Shown in pieces: positions 52,954-62,365 of a stretch of DNA of 64,000 nt. The position numbers and the translations under genes are program-made. The notes beneath the pieces are model-generated. The model had not been told where the DNA came from, searched no databases, and saw only the letters and a list, made by a program, of their open reading frames with translations. How positions within the stretch are numbered: position 1 is the first letter of the stretch; each line of letters opens with the position of its first letter. The DNA lies in contig JAGNKE010000009.1 of assembly GCA_018000295.1 (NCBI GenBank), positions 1 to 64,000 of the forward strand, read 5' to 3'. This DNA is from Alphaproteobacteria bacterium (GTDB lineage Bacteria > Pseudomonadota > Alphaproteobacteria > Micavibrionales > Micavibrionaceae).

Positions 52954-53510
52954 TGATCCCCCACGGCGCGGACTTCCTGCACCTCGGGTATGTAGTGGCG
53001 GAGCATATTTTCGATCCCGCTTTTCAGGGTAGCTGTCGAACTCGGGCAGCCGGAGCAGGCACCGCGCATTTTCAGATACACAATGCCGTCCTCGAAGGAT
53101 TCAAAAACAATGTCGCCGCCGTCCATGGCCACCATGGGGCGGACCCGCGTATCCAGAAGCTCGCGGATCTGAAGGGAGATTTCGTCCTCCTGTCCCTCTT
53201 TATGAGCAGATTTCGCCTTGAAGGACGGGTCGAGAACGGGTTGGCCTGTGGCCAGATGATCCATCAGAACGGCGAGAACCATGGGCTTGAGGACGGACCA
53301 ATCTGTATCTGCGGCTTTGCTGACAGACACATAATCGGCCGCAAGAAAGACGCGACTTACGCCTTCCAAGCCGAAAAGCCGCAGGACCAGCGGCGAAAGG
53401 GTTGCCTCTTCTTTCCGGGCAAAATCCATGGTGCCGGAAGAAAGTACGGCCTGTCCGGGCAGGAATTTCAGCGTGGCGGGGTTGGGCGTCGTTTCAGTCT
53501 GGATGAACAT
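52950..53510 (-). CDS. nfuA: NifU-like iron-sulfur carrier (Nfu)
   Basis: A 186-residue protein. The N-terminal Nfu_N domain begins MFIQTETTPNPATLKFLPG. The C-terminal NifU domain has MDGGDIVFESF and the cluster motif ACSGCPSS. It delivers Fe-S clusters to client proteins, for example IlvD-type enzymes, though no partner is specific here. It overlaps tsaB by four bases. Confidence 0.93.
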   Translation of the reverse strand: MFIQTETTPNPATLKFLPGQAVLSSGTMDFARKEEATLSPLVLRLFGLEGVSRVFLAADYVSVSKAADTDWSVLKPMVLAVLMDHLATGQPVLDPSFKAKSAHKEGQEDEISLQIRELLDTRVRPMVAMDGGDIVFESFEDGIVYLKMRGACSGCPSSTATLKSGIENMLRHYIPEVQEVRAVGDH

Positions 53511-53569
53511 TTCTGGCCTCTTCCTCTATTCGGGAAAATGCTTACCTGCGTTACGAGCCGAATGCAACC

Positions 53570-54034
53570 TTAAACCTGCAAATGGCCGGGGACGATCATC
53601 AGGGGTACCCTGAGCTTTGAGAGACCCTTTCCAGCGAAATAGGTGACCAGCGGCCCCGGATTGGAGGAATGGGAGTCGCCCCCCAGAATCAGCATACAAA
53701 TTTCGGGATAAGCCTCCAGCGTTTCCAGAATCACATCACTGCGACTGCCTTCCTCTATGCAGACCATGGGAACCATCCCTGTGCGGGCGGTAATCCTTCC
53801 CGCAGCTTCCCAGATCATCGTTTCCGCCTGCGTCCGCATTTCCTTTTTGACCTTGTCCTCAATATTCCCCCAGTGGTCGAAATGCTCTATTTCCATGACG
53901 TTGAGCAAGGCGATATGGCCGTTATTCGCCTGAGCAAAATCAGCCGCATAGTCTACGGCAACCGAAAATTCTTCGGTTACGTCCACGACCAGGAGGTAGA
54001 TGCCGCCCTCCTTATGCTGTTTTGCCAATGTCAT
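53570..54034 (-). CDS. Universal stress protein family
   Basis: A 154-residue single UspA domain. The N-terminal strand (YLLVVDVTEEFSVAVDYAADFA) and a C-terminal loop (ILGGDSHSSNPGPLVTYF) take the place of the ATP loop, which in ATP-binding members reads G-x2-G-x9-G(S/T); here the match is loose. It lies 31 bp after the TIGR02186 gene on the same strand and may be part of the TauE unit. Confidence 0.82.
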   Translation of the reverse strand: MTLAKQHKEGGIYLLVVDVTEEFSVAVDYAADFAQANNGHIALLNVMEIEHFDHWGNIEDKVKKEMRTQAETMIWEAAGRITARTGMVPMVCIEEGSRSDVILETLEAYPEICMLILGGDSHSSNPGPLVTYFAGKGLSKLRVPLMIVPGHLQV

Positions 54035-54065
54035 CGGATTTTCCTCCTTTGCAGAGTTAGCATAC

Positions 54066-54812
54066 TCAAGCCCTCACACGTAAAATACCCACGAACCAGC
54101 CGCTGACCAGCGCCAGTATTACACAAAACGCCCCATAAAGCGCCTCGTGCTTATGGGCGGCCTCAAAGACGAAGGCGTTCAAGCCAACCTGCTCTACCTT
54201 CAGGGTGTCCATATCCGTTTCCATCAACTTTCCCTCCTTGAAGAGAAAGCTGCGGATTTTGTAGGTTCCGGTCGGCGCACTCTCCGGAAGAAGGAATCGT
54301 GTTCGGAAAAAGTAGTCGTTGATATAGTTTATTTTCAATGGCTCAAGTGGATAGAGGCTTTTCGATCGCATTGATGCCAGAAGGGATTCCTGGTGGTTTC
54401 CGATTTTATCCGAGGAGCTTTTCATATCCGCTTTACCGATCATCAGGGCGTCCAACCCTATTCCGCTGGTCTTCATCAATTCGGCGTCCTTGAAAACTTC
54501 GCCCTCACCGACCGCGTATCCATAATAGAGAGGCATCTTACGGAAACGGATGGCGTAACGGTTGATCCAGGCGCCGAGAATCTGCGCCTTGCGCCAGACG
54601 GTGATATTTTTCTCTGGCCCGGTCACCACGATCGCGACATCCGTGAATTTATCCTTGCGGTGGCCGAACACTTCGATCTGCGCACCGGAAAAGCCAGAGG
54701 TCACATCAATATGGTCAAAGGCAAGTTCGATGCTCAAGACCTTGTCCTGCGCCCGCGCCGCAGAGGCGAACAAGACCGAAAACATAAGGATGCAAGCCAA
54801 TAACCCCTTCAT
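54066..54812 (-). CDS. TIGR02186 family membrane protein
   Basis: A 248-residue alphaproteobacterial protein. Signal peptide to about 20 (FASAARA), a beta-rich exported region (VLSIELAFDHIDVTSGFSGAQIEVFGH) and one C-terminal transmembrane helix (LYGAFCVILALVSGWFVGIL). It is nearly always found next to a TauE/SafE permease, as here (4-base ATGA overlap). The function is unknown; a link to transport of a sulfur compound is inferred from the neighbour. Confidence 0.82.
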   Translation of the reverse strand: MKGLLACILMFSVLFASAARAQDKVLSIELAFDHIDVTSGFSGAQIEVFGHRKDKFTDVAIVVTGPEKNITVWRKAQILGAWINRYAIRFRKMPLYYGYAVGEGEVFKDAELMKTSGIGLDALMIGKADMKSSSDKIGNHQESLLASMRSKSLYPLEPLKINYINDYFFRTRFLLPESAPTGTYKIRSFLFKEGKLMETDMDTLKVEQVGLNAFVFEAAHKHEALYGAFCVILALVSGWFVGILRVRA

Positions 54813-55720
54813 TCCACAACCACCTCGAAGAGATTGGAGGGTTGCAGGAAAAGCTGGATTCCCAGTTGCAGGCAGACCGCAAGGACCATCAGAGCGAGAA
54901 TCACCCGCGCCCTTGCACCCGTGATCCGGCGGGAGAACATCACGCCGAACTTCACCCCGATCACTCCGCCTGCGATCAGGTAGAATGCAAGAATGAAATC
55001 CACGGTCTGGCTGACGATGGCGTGCATCATCACAGAAAAGGCGCTCGTGAAGATGATCTGATAGAGCGACGTTCCTGCGACCAGAAGGGTCGGCATTCCC
55101 AGAATGTAGATCATCGCGGGGACAAGAAAAAATCCGCCGCCGACGCCCATTACCGAAACCAGGAAGCCGCTGAAAAAACCTATCGCGCCGGGGACCAGGG
55201 CGCTAATGTATAGTTTGGAGCGGGCAAAGCGCATTTTATAGGGAAGACGGGCGATAAAAGGCGGGCTTTTGAGGCGGTTGAATTCGGAGCGCACCGATTT
55301 GGGCTTAATGATGGTAAAAAACCCCTCAAAGAGCATCATCAGGCCGATCGACCCTAGCAGCACGATATACAGGACGGAAATCACGAGATCGATCTGGCCG
55401 ATATACTGCAGGGAGCGGAAGAAGAAAATCCCGATGGCTGCCCCCATGATCCCGCCCACGAGCATGACCGAGCCAATCAGAAAATCAACGTTGCCGCGCC
55501 TCCAATACCCCATGACTCCGCCGATTCCCGAAGCCACAAGCTGGCAGGATTGTGTGCCCACCGCGATCGGCGCCGGAATGCCCATGAAAATCAGCAAGGG
55601 CGTGGTCAGGAACCCCCCGCCGACCCCGAAAACGCCGGAGATGAAACCCACGAACGCGCCCAGAATGACGATAGATTCAATCGGCACGGAGATTTCAGCG
55701 ATGGGCAAATAGATTTGCAC
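54809..55720 (-). CDS. Sulfite exporter TauE/SafE family permease
   Basis: A 303-residue integral membrane protein with about eight helices. Starts at GTG 55720. Family motifs: GAFVGFISGVFGVGGGFLTTPLLIFMG near 22-48 and the matching second-half GFFSGFLVSVMGVGGGFFLVPAMIYILG, the two pseudo-symmetric halves. The transported anion is unknown; sulfite, sulfoacetate and related organosulfur compounds are candidates. It forms an operon with TIGR02186. Confidence 0.88.
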   Translation of the reverse strand: MQIYLPIAEISVPIESIVILGAFVGFISGVFGVGGGFLTTPLLIFMGIPAPIAVGTQSCQLVASGIGGVMGYWRRGNVDFLIGSVMLVGGIMGAAIGIFFFRSLQYIGQIDLVISVLYIVLLGSIGLMMLFEGFFTIIKPKSVRSEFNRLKSPPFIARLPYKMRFARSKLYISALVPGAIGFFSGFLVSVMGVGGGFFLVPAMIYILGMPTLLVAGTSLYQIIFTSAFSVMMHAIVSQTVDFILAFYLIAGGVIGVKFGVMFSRRITGARARVILALMVLAVCLQLGIQLFLQPSNLFEVVVE

Positions 55721-55809
55721 GGCGGGTTCCTATCGTCCTGACAATGCCGCACGGACTGCGTCCTGACAAGGCGCAAGATCAAAAACCGATCAGCGTTATC
55801 TGAAAAAAA

Positions 55810-56469
55810 TCAGTAGCGGTAGACGTCCACTTTCTTCGGGCCACCGTTGATGACGACTTGCGGATCCGCCATGAAGTTGCGGTAATTGCCGCTCGGCAGT
55901 TCGTGAACAACCTTTTCGAAGTCAACGGATTTCACAACGCCCATGAAGGCGGGGCGCCACTTTTCGTAGACGCTTTCCTCGGCCGAGCAATCGACGATGT
56001 ACGCCTTGTCATGGTAGAGCGATGCGAACATCAGGCCGCGCTTACGCATGATCGTTCCCTCGGCCGTTGTATAGGTCGCCTCGGTAAAGCTGCCGAAGCC
56101 CTTGCCCAAGCCGGTCGGCTCACGGAAGTCATCGACATATACGTCATCGTATTCGCCCAGATACTTGTTCCAGAAATCACGGCTATAGCCGACCTTCTGG
56201 ATCGAGTCTGCAAATTTGCGGGGATAGATGAGGAAGCGGCGGTCTTCGCGTACGCGGACGCGGCACATGGCGAAATCGGGTTCGCCCGGTCCGGCTATCG
56301 TCAGTTCGTCGTCCGGCTTCTGGTTGTTAATTCTGATCCACAGATCGGGGAAGCTGATCGAAAAGCGGTTGACCTGATCTTCAATGAAGAACACTTCAGC
56401 TTTTGCCGAATTGATCCCGATGAAACAAAAAACCGCTGCGAGGAAGAAAGACCGTTTGACGAAGTGCAT
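55810..56469 (-). CDS. Unknown secreted protein
   Basis: 219 residues from ATG 56469. The signal peptide MHFVKRSFFLAAVFCFIGIN ends near SAKA. The mature part is mixed alpha/beta with FSISFPDLWIRINNQKPDDE and ARVRV-like strands (CRVRVREDRRFLIYP). The family is not recognised. The open frame extends to 56604, but that part has no signal-like start. Two cysteines (near 93 and 180) could pair. Confidence 0.65.
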   Translation of the reverse strand: MHFVKRSFFLAAVFCFIGINSAKAEVFFIEDQVNRFSISFPDLWIRINNQKPDDELTIAGPGEPDFAMCRVRVREDRRFLIYPRKFADSIQKVGYSRDFWNKYLGEYDDVYVDDFREPTGLGKGFGSFTEATYTTAEGTIMRKRGLMFASLYHDKAYIVDCSAEESVYEKWRPAFMGVVKSVDFEKVVHELPSGNYRNFMADPQVVINGGPKKVDVYRY

Positions 56470-56615
56470 GACGAACGCTATCCCAAAAAAATATGTTAAC
56501 TCAACGAGGAGCCGCAGACGGGCTCCGGCTTTATGGGCTTTATCATAAACGATAATCGGGGGTTTTGCACCCCTGAAATTCGGCGTTGGGGAAAAAAGTC
56601 CCACAGGATCAGGGT

Positions 56616-57620
56616 TTAGCCGTAAAAGCCCATGATTTTCATGGCTTCGGCGACTACGGGAGCGGCCTCGTCGTTGGCTTTTTCATTGCCTTTTTTAAGG
56701 ATTTCATCGATCTGGGACGGGTCGTTCATTAACTCTTTCATTCTTGTGGTGATCGGGGCTAGTTTTTCCACAGCGACATCCACAAGTGCCGGTTTGAAGA
56801 CCGAAAATTGCTTTGTAGCGAATTTTTTTAGAACCTCCTCCCTGCTTTCGCCGCTTAGCGCCGCGTAAATCGTGACCAGATTGAGGGCTTCAGGGCGATT
56901 GACCAAATCTTCAAGTTTTTCAGGCAAGGGTTCGGGATCGGTCTTAGCTTTTTTGATTTTCTGGGCGATGGTGTCGGCATCGTCGGTCAGGTTGATGCGG
57001 GTCATGTCGGATTCCGCCGATTTGCTCATTTTCTGGTTGCCGTCGCGCAGGCTCATGACACGGGGTGCCGGACCAGTGATCACGGGTTCGGGCTGCGGAA
57101 AAAACTCCACGCCGTAGCGGGTGTTAAAGGTCGCGGCCAGATCGCGGCTCAGCTCCAGATGCTGTTTCTGGTCTTCGCCGACGGGGACGTGCGTGGCCTT
57201 ATAGACCAGAATATCGGCGGCCATCAGGACAGGATAGGCGAAGAGACCCAGCCCCACACGCTCGGTATTCTTACCCGCCTTGTCCTTGAACTGCGTCATG
57301 CGCTCAAGCTTGCCGAGTTGGGCCATGGTGGAGAGCATCCACATGAGTTGCGAATGGGCGGGAACGGCCGATTGAACAAAGATAAAGGATTTCTGCGGGT
57401 CAATCCCGGCAGAAATGAAGGCGGCGGCGATTTCGCGCGTGGCCTTCGAGAGGTCGGCCGTTTCGTAGGGCACCGTGACGGCGTGCAGGTCCGCGACCAT
57501 GTAGAAACAGGTTGCTGTCGGGTCTTCCTGAAATTTCACCCAGTTTTTCAGCGCCCCGAGATAGTTGCCGAGGTGAAGCTGGCTCGTGGGTTGCATCCCC
57601 GATAAAATACGCTTTGTCAT
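56616..57620 (-). CDS. trpS: Tryptophanyl-tRNA synthetase
   Basis: Class I synthetase, 334 residues from ATG 57620. The HIGH-equivalent is HLGNYLGAL (about 16-24), the KMSKS-equivalent is GNQKMSKSAES near 197, and MVADLHAVTVPYE is conserved. The frame is open 201 bases further, but that part lies in murJ. It overlaps the end of murJ by 4 bases. Confidence 0.95.
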   Translation of the reverse strand: MTKRILSGMQPTSQLHLGNYLGALKNWVKFQEDPTATCFYMVADLHAVTVPYETADLSKATREIAAAFISAGIDPQKSFIFVQSAVPAHSQLMWMLSTMAQLGKLERMTQFKDKAGKNTERVGLGLFAYPVLMAADILVYKATHVPVGEDQKQHLELSRDLAATFNTRYGVEFFPQPEPVITGPAPRVMSLRDGNQKMSKSAESDMTRINLTDDADTIAQKIKKAKTDPEPLPEKLEDLVNRPEALNLVTIYAALSGESREEVLKKFATKQFSVFKPALVDVAVEKLAPITTRMKELMNDPSQIDEILKKGNEKANDEAAPVVAEAMKIMGFYG

Positions 57621-59188
57621 TGAGTTACGCTCTTTTTCTTCAAGTATCTTTTGATGTCCTTTAATCGCAGAACCCCTGTTCCCAAGATGGTGGCGCCGTA
57701 AACAACGCCACCGACAGATGTTATGATGACGATGGCTGCTATTTTCCAAAACGCCGCCGCGCCGAAAATCCAGCCCTGCAAAAGCACGGCGAGTATATAC
57801 AAGGCCAGCGCCATCGCACAAGTCGCCCCAATGATTTTCGGCACGTTACGGAGAAAGCGCTCGTCGAGTTTCGCCTGCGGATGATCCTTAAGAACCCTGA
57901 TATGGTGTATGTACTGAACCCAGCCTGTTATGCCGGTTGCGAAGGCGATCCCCACCACCCCTATAATTGGAGCCAGGCTCAGGGCGATGAGAATGTTCAA
58001 ACTCATGCCGATGATCGAAATTTTTACGGGGGTCTTGGTGTCGTGGCGCGCCCAATGGGCCGTTGAGAAGACCTTTGTCGCTATGTAAGCTGGAAGACCA
58101 ATGGAGTAACAGGCCAGAATATTGGCGGTTACGGCGCTGTCCGCCGCCGTGAAGGCTCCGCGCTCGAAGAGCACCGTAATCAGGGTCAGAGGGATGACAG
58201 CCAAAGCCGCCGCCGCCGGAAGGGCCAGCAATAAGCAGTACTCCAGCGCACGGTTGAACAGGTCGCAGGCCTCGCCGTTATCGTGCCCTTCCCTTTCGGC
58301 CTTCGCCATTGCTCTTGAGAGCATCGGCAAAAGGGCTGTTCCCACGGCGATACCCACGACCCCCAGAGGAAGTTGATTGAGACGGTCGGCATAATAAAGG
58401 TAGGAAATCGCCCCCTCGCCCAGAAAGGAGGCGATCATGATATCGAAGAAGAGGTTGATCTGGACCACCCCTGCTCCTACCAAGCCCGGTCCCATCAGGC
58501 GGAAAACCTTGCGGACCTTTTCATCCAGTTTCGGGCGCCCGAGGATGATCGTGAAACCCGCCCGCTTCATACAGAGCCAGAGGAAGGCCAGTTGCAGAAA
58601 TCCTGAAATCAGCAAACCCCAGGACATGGCATGGCCGGGGGTCGGGAAATAGCTGCTGAGCAGGAGGGCCGCGATCAAACTCAGATTAAAAAGGGTCGGC
58701 ACGAAGGCAAAAGGTGCAAAGCGATGGTGTGCGTTCAATACTCCGCCGATCAGCGCTGTTAAGGACATTAAAAGGAGGTAGGGAAAGGAAATTCTGGAAA
58801 ATTCAACGGAATAGCTGTAGCGCACAGGGTCATCGGCAAAGCCTGGAGCAATCACATAAAGGACATAAGGCATGAAGATCACGGCCAAAATCGTAAAGAC
58901 CGAGAGGATTGAGAGCATAACCATGAAGGCGTTGCCCGCGAAGCGATCAGCCGCCTCCTCGCCTTCCTCTTCCAGTGCCTTGGAATAGAGGGGCACGAAG
59001 GAAACGCTGAAGGCTCCCTCGGCCGTGATCCGCCTGAAGAGGTTCGGGAGCTTAAGGGCGATGAAAAAGGCGTCCGCCACCGGTCCGGCACCCAAGATGG
59101 CCGCGGTCATCATATCCCTGACGAAGCCGGCGATGCGGGACAATCCGGTCATGCCCGCGACCGTGGCCATGGCTTTTACCAGATTCAT
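57617..59188 (-). CDS. murJ: Lipid II flippase MurJ
   Basis: A 523-residue inner-membrane protein with about 14 helices that moves lipid II across the membrane. Motifs: MTGLSRIAGFVRDMMTAAILG near 13-33, DAFFIALKLPNLFRRITAEGAF near 39-60 and the second-half GAGVVQINLFFDIMIAS. Its start ATG 59188 lies 37 bp from divergent ubiE. It is followed by trpS with an ATGA overlap, so the two are co-transcribed, although their functions differ. Confidence 0.94.
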   Translation of the reverse strand: MNLVKAMATVAGMTGLSRIAGFVRDMMTAAILGAGPVADAFFIALKLPNLFRRITAEGAFSVSFVPLYSKALEEEGEEAADRFAGNAFMVMLSILSVFTILAVIFMPYVLYVIAPGFADDPVRYSYSVEFSRISFPYLLLMSLTALIGGVLNAHHRFAPFAFVPTLFNLSLIAALLLSSYFPTPGHAMSWGLLISGFLQLAFLWLCMKRAGFTIILGRPKLDEKVRKVFRLMGPGLVGAGVVQINLFFDIMIASFLGEGAISYLYYADRLNQLPLGVVGIAVGTALLPMLSRAMAKAEREGHDNGEACDLFNRALEYCLLLALPAAAALAVIPLTLITVLFERGAFTAADSAVTANILACYSIGLPAYIATKVFSTAHWARHDTKTPVKISIIGMSLNILIALSLAPIIGVVGIAFATGITGWVQYIHHIRVLKDHPQAKLDERFLRNVPKIIGATCAMALALYILAVLLQGWIFGAAAFWKIAAIVIITSVGGVVYGATILGTGVLRLKDIKRYLKKKSVTQ

Positions 59189-59225
59189 ATGCTAACACCT
59201 AAACATCATTGCAGGGACTAATGAG

Positions 59226-59996
59226 ATGCAAAATCAGAATCCAGAGAGCATATGGTTTGGCGCCGCGAAAGTCACGCCCCAAGAAAAAACCGATAAAGTC
59301 ATCGGCGTTTTCGACCGTGTGGCCGCGCGATATGACCTCATGAACGATCTGATGTCCGGGGGAATCCACCGGATTTGGAAAGACCGTTTCGTGAGGATGA
59401 TCCACCCGCAGGCTTTCAAGGGAGGGCGGCCCCTCCATTATCTTGACGTGGCTGGAGGCACCGGGGATATCGCCTTTCGAATTCGTAAAAAGGCGGGTTC
59501 CGGCGCGGTCATTACTCTTTGTGACCTTAACGAAAATATGCTGACTGTCGGGCGGAACCGGGCGATTGACCGCGGCTGGCTCAACGATTTCCAGTGGGTG
59601 ACCGGCAATGCGGAGTCCCTTCCGGTGCCTGATTCGTCCGTGGATGTGTATACGATTGCCTTCGGATTGCGGAACGTGACGCATATCGATACGGCCCTTG
59701 CGGAGGCTTTTCGTGTCTTACGTCCCGGCGGGCGGTTTTACTGCCTTGAATTCAGCCACGTACAGCCGGAGGGACTTAACCACCTTTATGCGCTTTATTC
59801 CGATATGGTTATTCCCCGACTCGGTGCACGCGTCGCTCAGGACGAGGACAGCTATCGGTATCTGGTTGAAAGTATCCGCAAGTTTCCCTCGCAGCAGAAG
59901 CTTTTGTGTCGTCTGCGTGATGCCGGGTTTAAAATGGCGGAATACAACAACCTTTCCGCCGGTATCGCGGCTGTGCATAGAGGCGTACACCCCTAG
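59226..59996 (+). CDS. ubiE: Ubiquinone/menaquinone C-methyltransferase UbiE
   Basis: A 256-residue SAM methyltransferase of quinone synthesis. Motifs: FDRVAARYDLMNDLMSGGIHRIWK, YLDVAGGTGDIAFRI (SAM loop), AFGLRNVTHIDTALAEAFRVLRPGG and the C-terminal YNNLSAGIAAVHRG, which are the UbiE/COQ5 signatures. Together with ubiK it contributes to aerobic respiration. Confidence 0.95.
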   Translation: MQNQNPESIWFGAAKVTPQEKTDKVIGVFDRVAARYDLMNDLMSGGIHRIWKDRFVRMIHPQAFKGGRPLHYLDVAGGTGDIAFRIRKKAGSGAVITLCDLNENMLTVGRNRAIDRGWLNDFQWVTGNAESLPVPDSSVDVYTIAFGLRNVTHIDTALAEAFRVLRPGGRFYCLEFSHVQPEGLNHLYALYSDMVIPRLGARVAQDEDSYRYLVESIRKFPSQQKLLCRLRDAGFKMAEYNNLSAGIAAVHRGVHP

Positions 59997-60119
59997 ATTA
60001 TTTTTCATAAAATAAAGATTTTTCTTCTTTTTCGTTTGACTTTTCGCTATAACGGAGCAATTCTTTGCGAACGTGAAAATTCCGTTCTTTATGAAAAATA
60101 CCACTGGAAGGGCAACCCT

Positions 60120-60731
60120 ATGAGCAACTTTACGAAATCCGTTATTTATTCTACCGCTGTCTTGGCGATCGGTCTGGTCGGCGTCATGGCCATCTCCGGC
60201 CAGCGCGATGGTCAGGAAGCTGCAGTTGTTGAACCCGCCGCCGGCGGCAGCGATATGGGCATCGACTTTTCCAAAACGATGAACGAGGCCGGGGAGAACA
60301 TACAGAACATCGCCGCTGAGGCCTCTGAAACTGCCGAGGGTGCAACCTCCGCTGCTCAAGATGAGATGAGCAAAGCTTTGGAATCCGTTGATGAAGAAGT
60401 CGAGAATCTTGCGAAGCCTGTTAATGAACTGGCAGGTGAGTTGCCTGCTGAGGGTGCCGAAGCCGCCCCTGAATCTGCCGGGTTGGATGGTTCCGAAGCT
60501 GCTCCAACCACTGAAGAAAGCGCCCCTGCCGAAGAAGATGCCTCCCCTGTCGATGAGGCCGCTGACAAGGCTAAGGAAAAAGGCAAGGAAGCCGCTCTTG
60601 AGGCCGCAGAGGAAGCTGCTGATATCCAGCCTGCTGCCGGCGATATGGTCGAGGACGCTGCTGAAGGAGCCAAAGACAAGCTAATGGATAAGGCCAAAGA
60701 TGCCGCCGATGAGCTCGGCCTTGAAGAGTGA
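60120..60731 (+). CDS. Anchored acidic Ala/Glu-rich protein
   Basis: A 203-residue protein from ATG 60120. A hydrophobic N-terminal segment (VIYSTAVLAIGLVGVMAI near 8-25) probably anchors it in the membrane; no clear cleavage site. The remainder is low-complexity Ala/Glu/Asp/Pro with repeated ADKAKEKGKEAALEAAEEA-like heptads, as in apolipoprotein-like or LEA-like helices. The function is unknown. A strong terminator follows. Confidence 0.7.
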   Translation: MSNFTKSVIYSTAVLAIGLVGVMAISGQRDGQEAAVVEPAAGGSDMGIDFSKTMNEAGENIQNIAAEASETAEGATSAAQDEMSKALESVDEEVENLAKPVNELAGELPAEGAEAAPESAGLDGSEAAPTTEESAPAEEDASPVDEAADKAKEKGKEAALEAAEEAADIQPAAGDMVEDAAEGAKDKLMDKAKDAADELGLEE

Positions 60732-60758
60732 TCTTGACGTCTGCAACTTGAACGAATT

Positions 60759-60784
60759 AAAAACCCCGCTTGAGCGGGGTTTTT
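60759..60784 (+). terminator. Strong intrinsic terminator
   Basis: AAAAACCCCGC (60759-60769) pairs with GCGGGGTTTTT (60774-60784) across loop TTGA, with T run on the 3' side. It ends the acidic protein gene, 45 bp before coaBC. Confidence 0.9.
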
Positions 60785-60828
60785 GCTATACTATTGAGAA
60801 GGTTAAATCTGTTTTTTAAGTTGTCGCT

Positions 60829-62046
60829 ATGAAGCTTCTTGATGGAAAGAACATTCTTCTGATTATTTCCGGCGGCATTGCGGCCTATAAAGCGCTTGAG
60901 TTGATCCGCCTGCTACGACGCAGCGGCGTCGAGGTGCGCTGCATCCTTACCGCAGGCGGCGCACAGTTTATCACGCCGTTGAGCGTTTCCTCGCTTACAG
61001 GACAAAAAACCTATACCGACCTCTGGTCCCTGAGTGATGAAACCGAGATGGGTCATATCCGCCTGAGTCGCGAGGCCGATCTCATCGTCATCGCTCCGGC
61101 CAGTGCGGATTTGATGGCTAAAATGTCGCACGGTCTGGCGAATGACCTGGCAACCACAACCCTTCTTGCCTCCAACAAGCCCGTTTTGATCGCTCCGGCG
61201 ATGAATCCCGAGATGTGGAGCCATGCCGCTACGCAAGCCAATATTCAGGTTCTGCGTGAGCGCGGGTCTCTTTTTATCGGGCCGGAAGCGGGAGATATGG
61301 CTTGCGGCGAAATCGGCGTTGGCCGTATGAGCGAACCCTCGCATATCCTTGAGGCCGTTGAATCTTTTTTTGAACCCAAGGCTCTTGCAGGGTATAGGGC
61401 CGTGGTTACCAGTGGGCCAACGTTCGAGCCTCTGGACCCCGTCCGTTTTCTGGGGAACCGATCGTCCGGCAAGCAGGGACACGCCATCGCGCAGGCTCTG
61501 GCGGAGGCAGGAGCATCGGTTACGCTGGTTTGCGGCCCGGTTCATCTTCCCAACCCTCAGGGCGTCCGGTGCCTCCATGTCGAAACGGCGGCGGAGATGC
61601 TTAAGGCCTGTGAAACCTCACTCCCGGCGGACATTTTTATAGGCGCGGCTGCGGTCAGCGACTGGCGTCCGGCCCAACAGAGTTCTCAGAAAATCAAGAA
61701 AATATCCTCTTCAAAGCCTAAGGCCGTTCAACTGACCGAGAACCCGGATATCCTAAAAACCATCGCAACAAAAAAAAGAAACCGCCCGAAGCTGGTGATC
61801 GGGTTTGCCGCGGAAACAGAAAATCTGGAGAAAAATGCCCGCGCAAAACTCAAAAGCAAGGGTTGTGACTGGATTTTGGCTAATCGCGTGGGTCCAGACG
61901 GCTCAGGAAAAGAAAAAACCTTTGGCTCCCCTCTGAACAAAATCGTTTTTGTTTCCTCCTCCGGAATAAAGGAATGGCCGTTGGCCGATAAAAAAAGCGT
62001 GGCCGTTAAACTCGTGCGCCTTATAGAGGATGAATTTAAGGCTTAA
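60829..62046 (+). CDS. coaBC: Bifunctional phosphopantothenoylcysteine decarboxylase/synthetase
   Basis: CoA biosynthesis fusion, 405 residues. The CoaC half begins ILLIISGGIAAYKALELIRLL. Its FMN and active-site motifs are TEMGHIRL (His), PAMNPEMW and ACGEIGVGRM (Cys near 164). The CoaB half starts near 190 with VTSGPTFEPLDPVRFLGNRS and SGKQGHAIAQALAEAGA, and has KIKK in the CTP-binding region near 290. The usual GGTxE loop reads SGPTFEP here, a common variant. Confidence 0.95.
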   Translation: MKLLDGKNILLIISGGIAAYKALELIRLLRRSGVEVRCILTAGGAQFITPLSVSSLTGQKTYTDLWSLSDETEMGHIRLSREADLIVIAPASADLMAKMSHGLANDLATTTLLASNKPVLIAPAMNPEMWSHAATQANIQVLRERGSLFIGPEAGDMACGEIGVGRMSEPSHILEAVESFFEPKALAGYRAVVTSGPTFEPLDPVRFLGNRSSGKQGHAIAQALAEAGASVTLVCGPVHLPNPQGVRCLHVETAAEMLKACETSLPADIFIGAAAVSDWRPAQQSSQKIKKISSSKPKAVQLTENPDILKTIATKKRNRPKLVIGFAAETENLEKNARAKLKSKGCDWILANRVGPDGSGKEKTFGSPLNKIVFVSSSGIKEWPLADKKSVAVKLVRLIEDEFKA

Positions 62047-62155
62047 GCTAAAGAGGTCTGTTTGTATTATCACCGCGGTTATTTTTTTCCTAAATCACAG
62101 AAAGTCCTCACTGCCTTTCTGCTTGGTGTGTTATTCTTTTCCAAAAGGGGGCGGC

Positions 62156-62254
62156 TTGCATCATCATATAATTCTACCGGCCTTGTTTGTCCTTCTTGTT
62201 GGTGGGGGGTTTGGACTTTATCTTCTTGCGGGCAGCATTTTCGGCTGGTTTTGA
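62156..62254 (+). CDS. Possible 32-residue small membrane protein
   Basis: TTG at 62156 is preceded by AAAAGGGGGCGG at about 62143-62154, which looks like a ribosome site with a short gap. The peptide reads LHHHIILPALFVLLVGGG and ends LLAGSIFGWF, a single transmembrane helix. Small single-helix proteins are hard to recognise by homology. The frame is also open from 62030, overlapping coaBC. The call needs comparative or ribosome-profiling support. Confidence 0.35.
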   Translation: MHHHIILPALFVLLVGGGFGLYLLAGSIFGWF

Positions 62255-62289
62255 ACTTTTACATCACTTCTTCCCTTTTGTTAATTTCC

Positions 62290-62305
62290 TTAATAAGTGG
62301 TTAAC
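62290..62305 (+). promoter_or_regulatory. Perfect CtrA-type binding motif
   Basis: TTAATAAGTGGTTAAC: TTAA, seven bases, TTAAC. It lies about 60 bp before ATG 62366, a position suitable for CtrA control. A further TTAA is just upstream at 62281. Confidence 0.55.
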
Positions 62306-62365
62306 CCATTTTTGTTACATTGGTTTGGACAAATTTGTTTAAGCCTTTTACAAAAAGCCTGCTCC

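Larger units (their letters stand above)
62047..62365. other. Intergenic stretch between coaBC and the CtrA-preceded gene
   Basis: About 319 bp. It contains a possible small membrane ORF (62156-62254) and a perfect CtrA-type motif at 62290-62305. The rest is AT-rich, with T runs on the plus strand. No RNA gene was recognised. Confidence 0.7.
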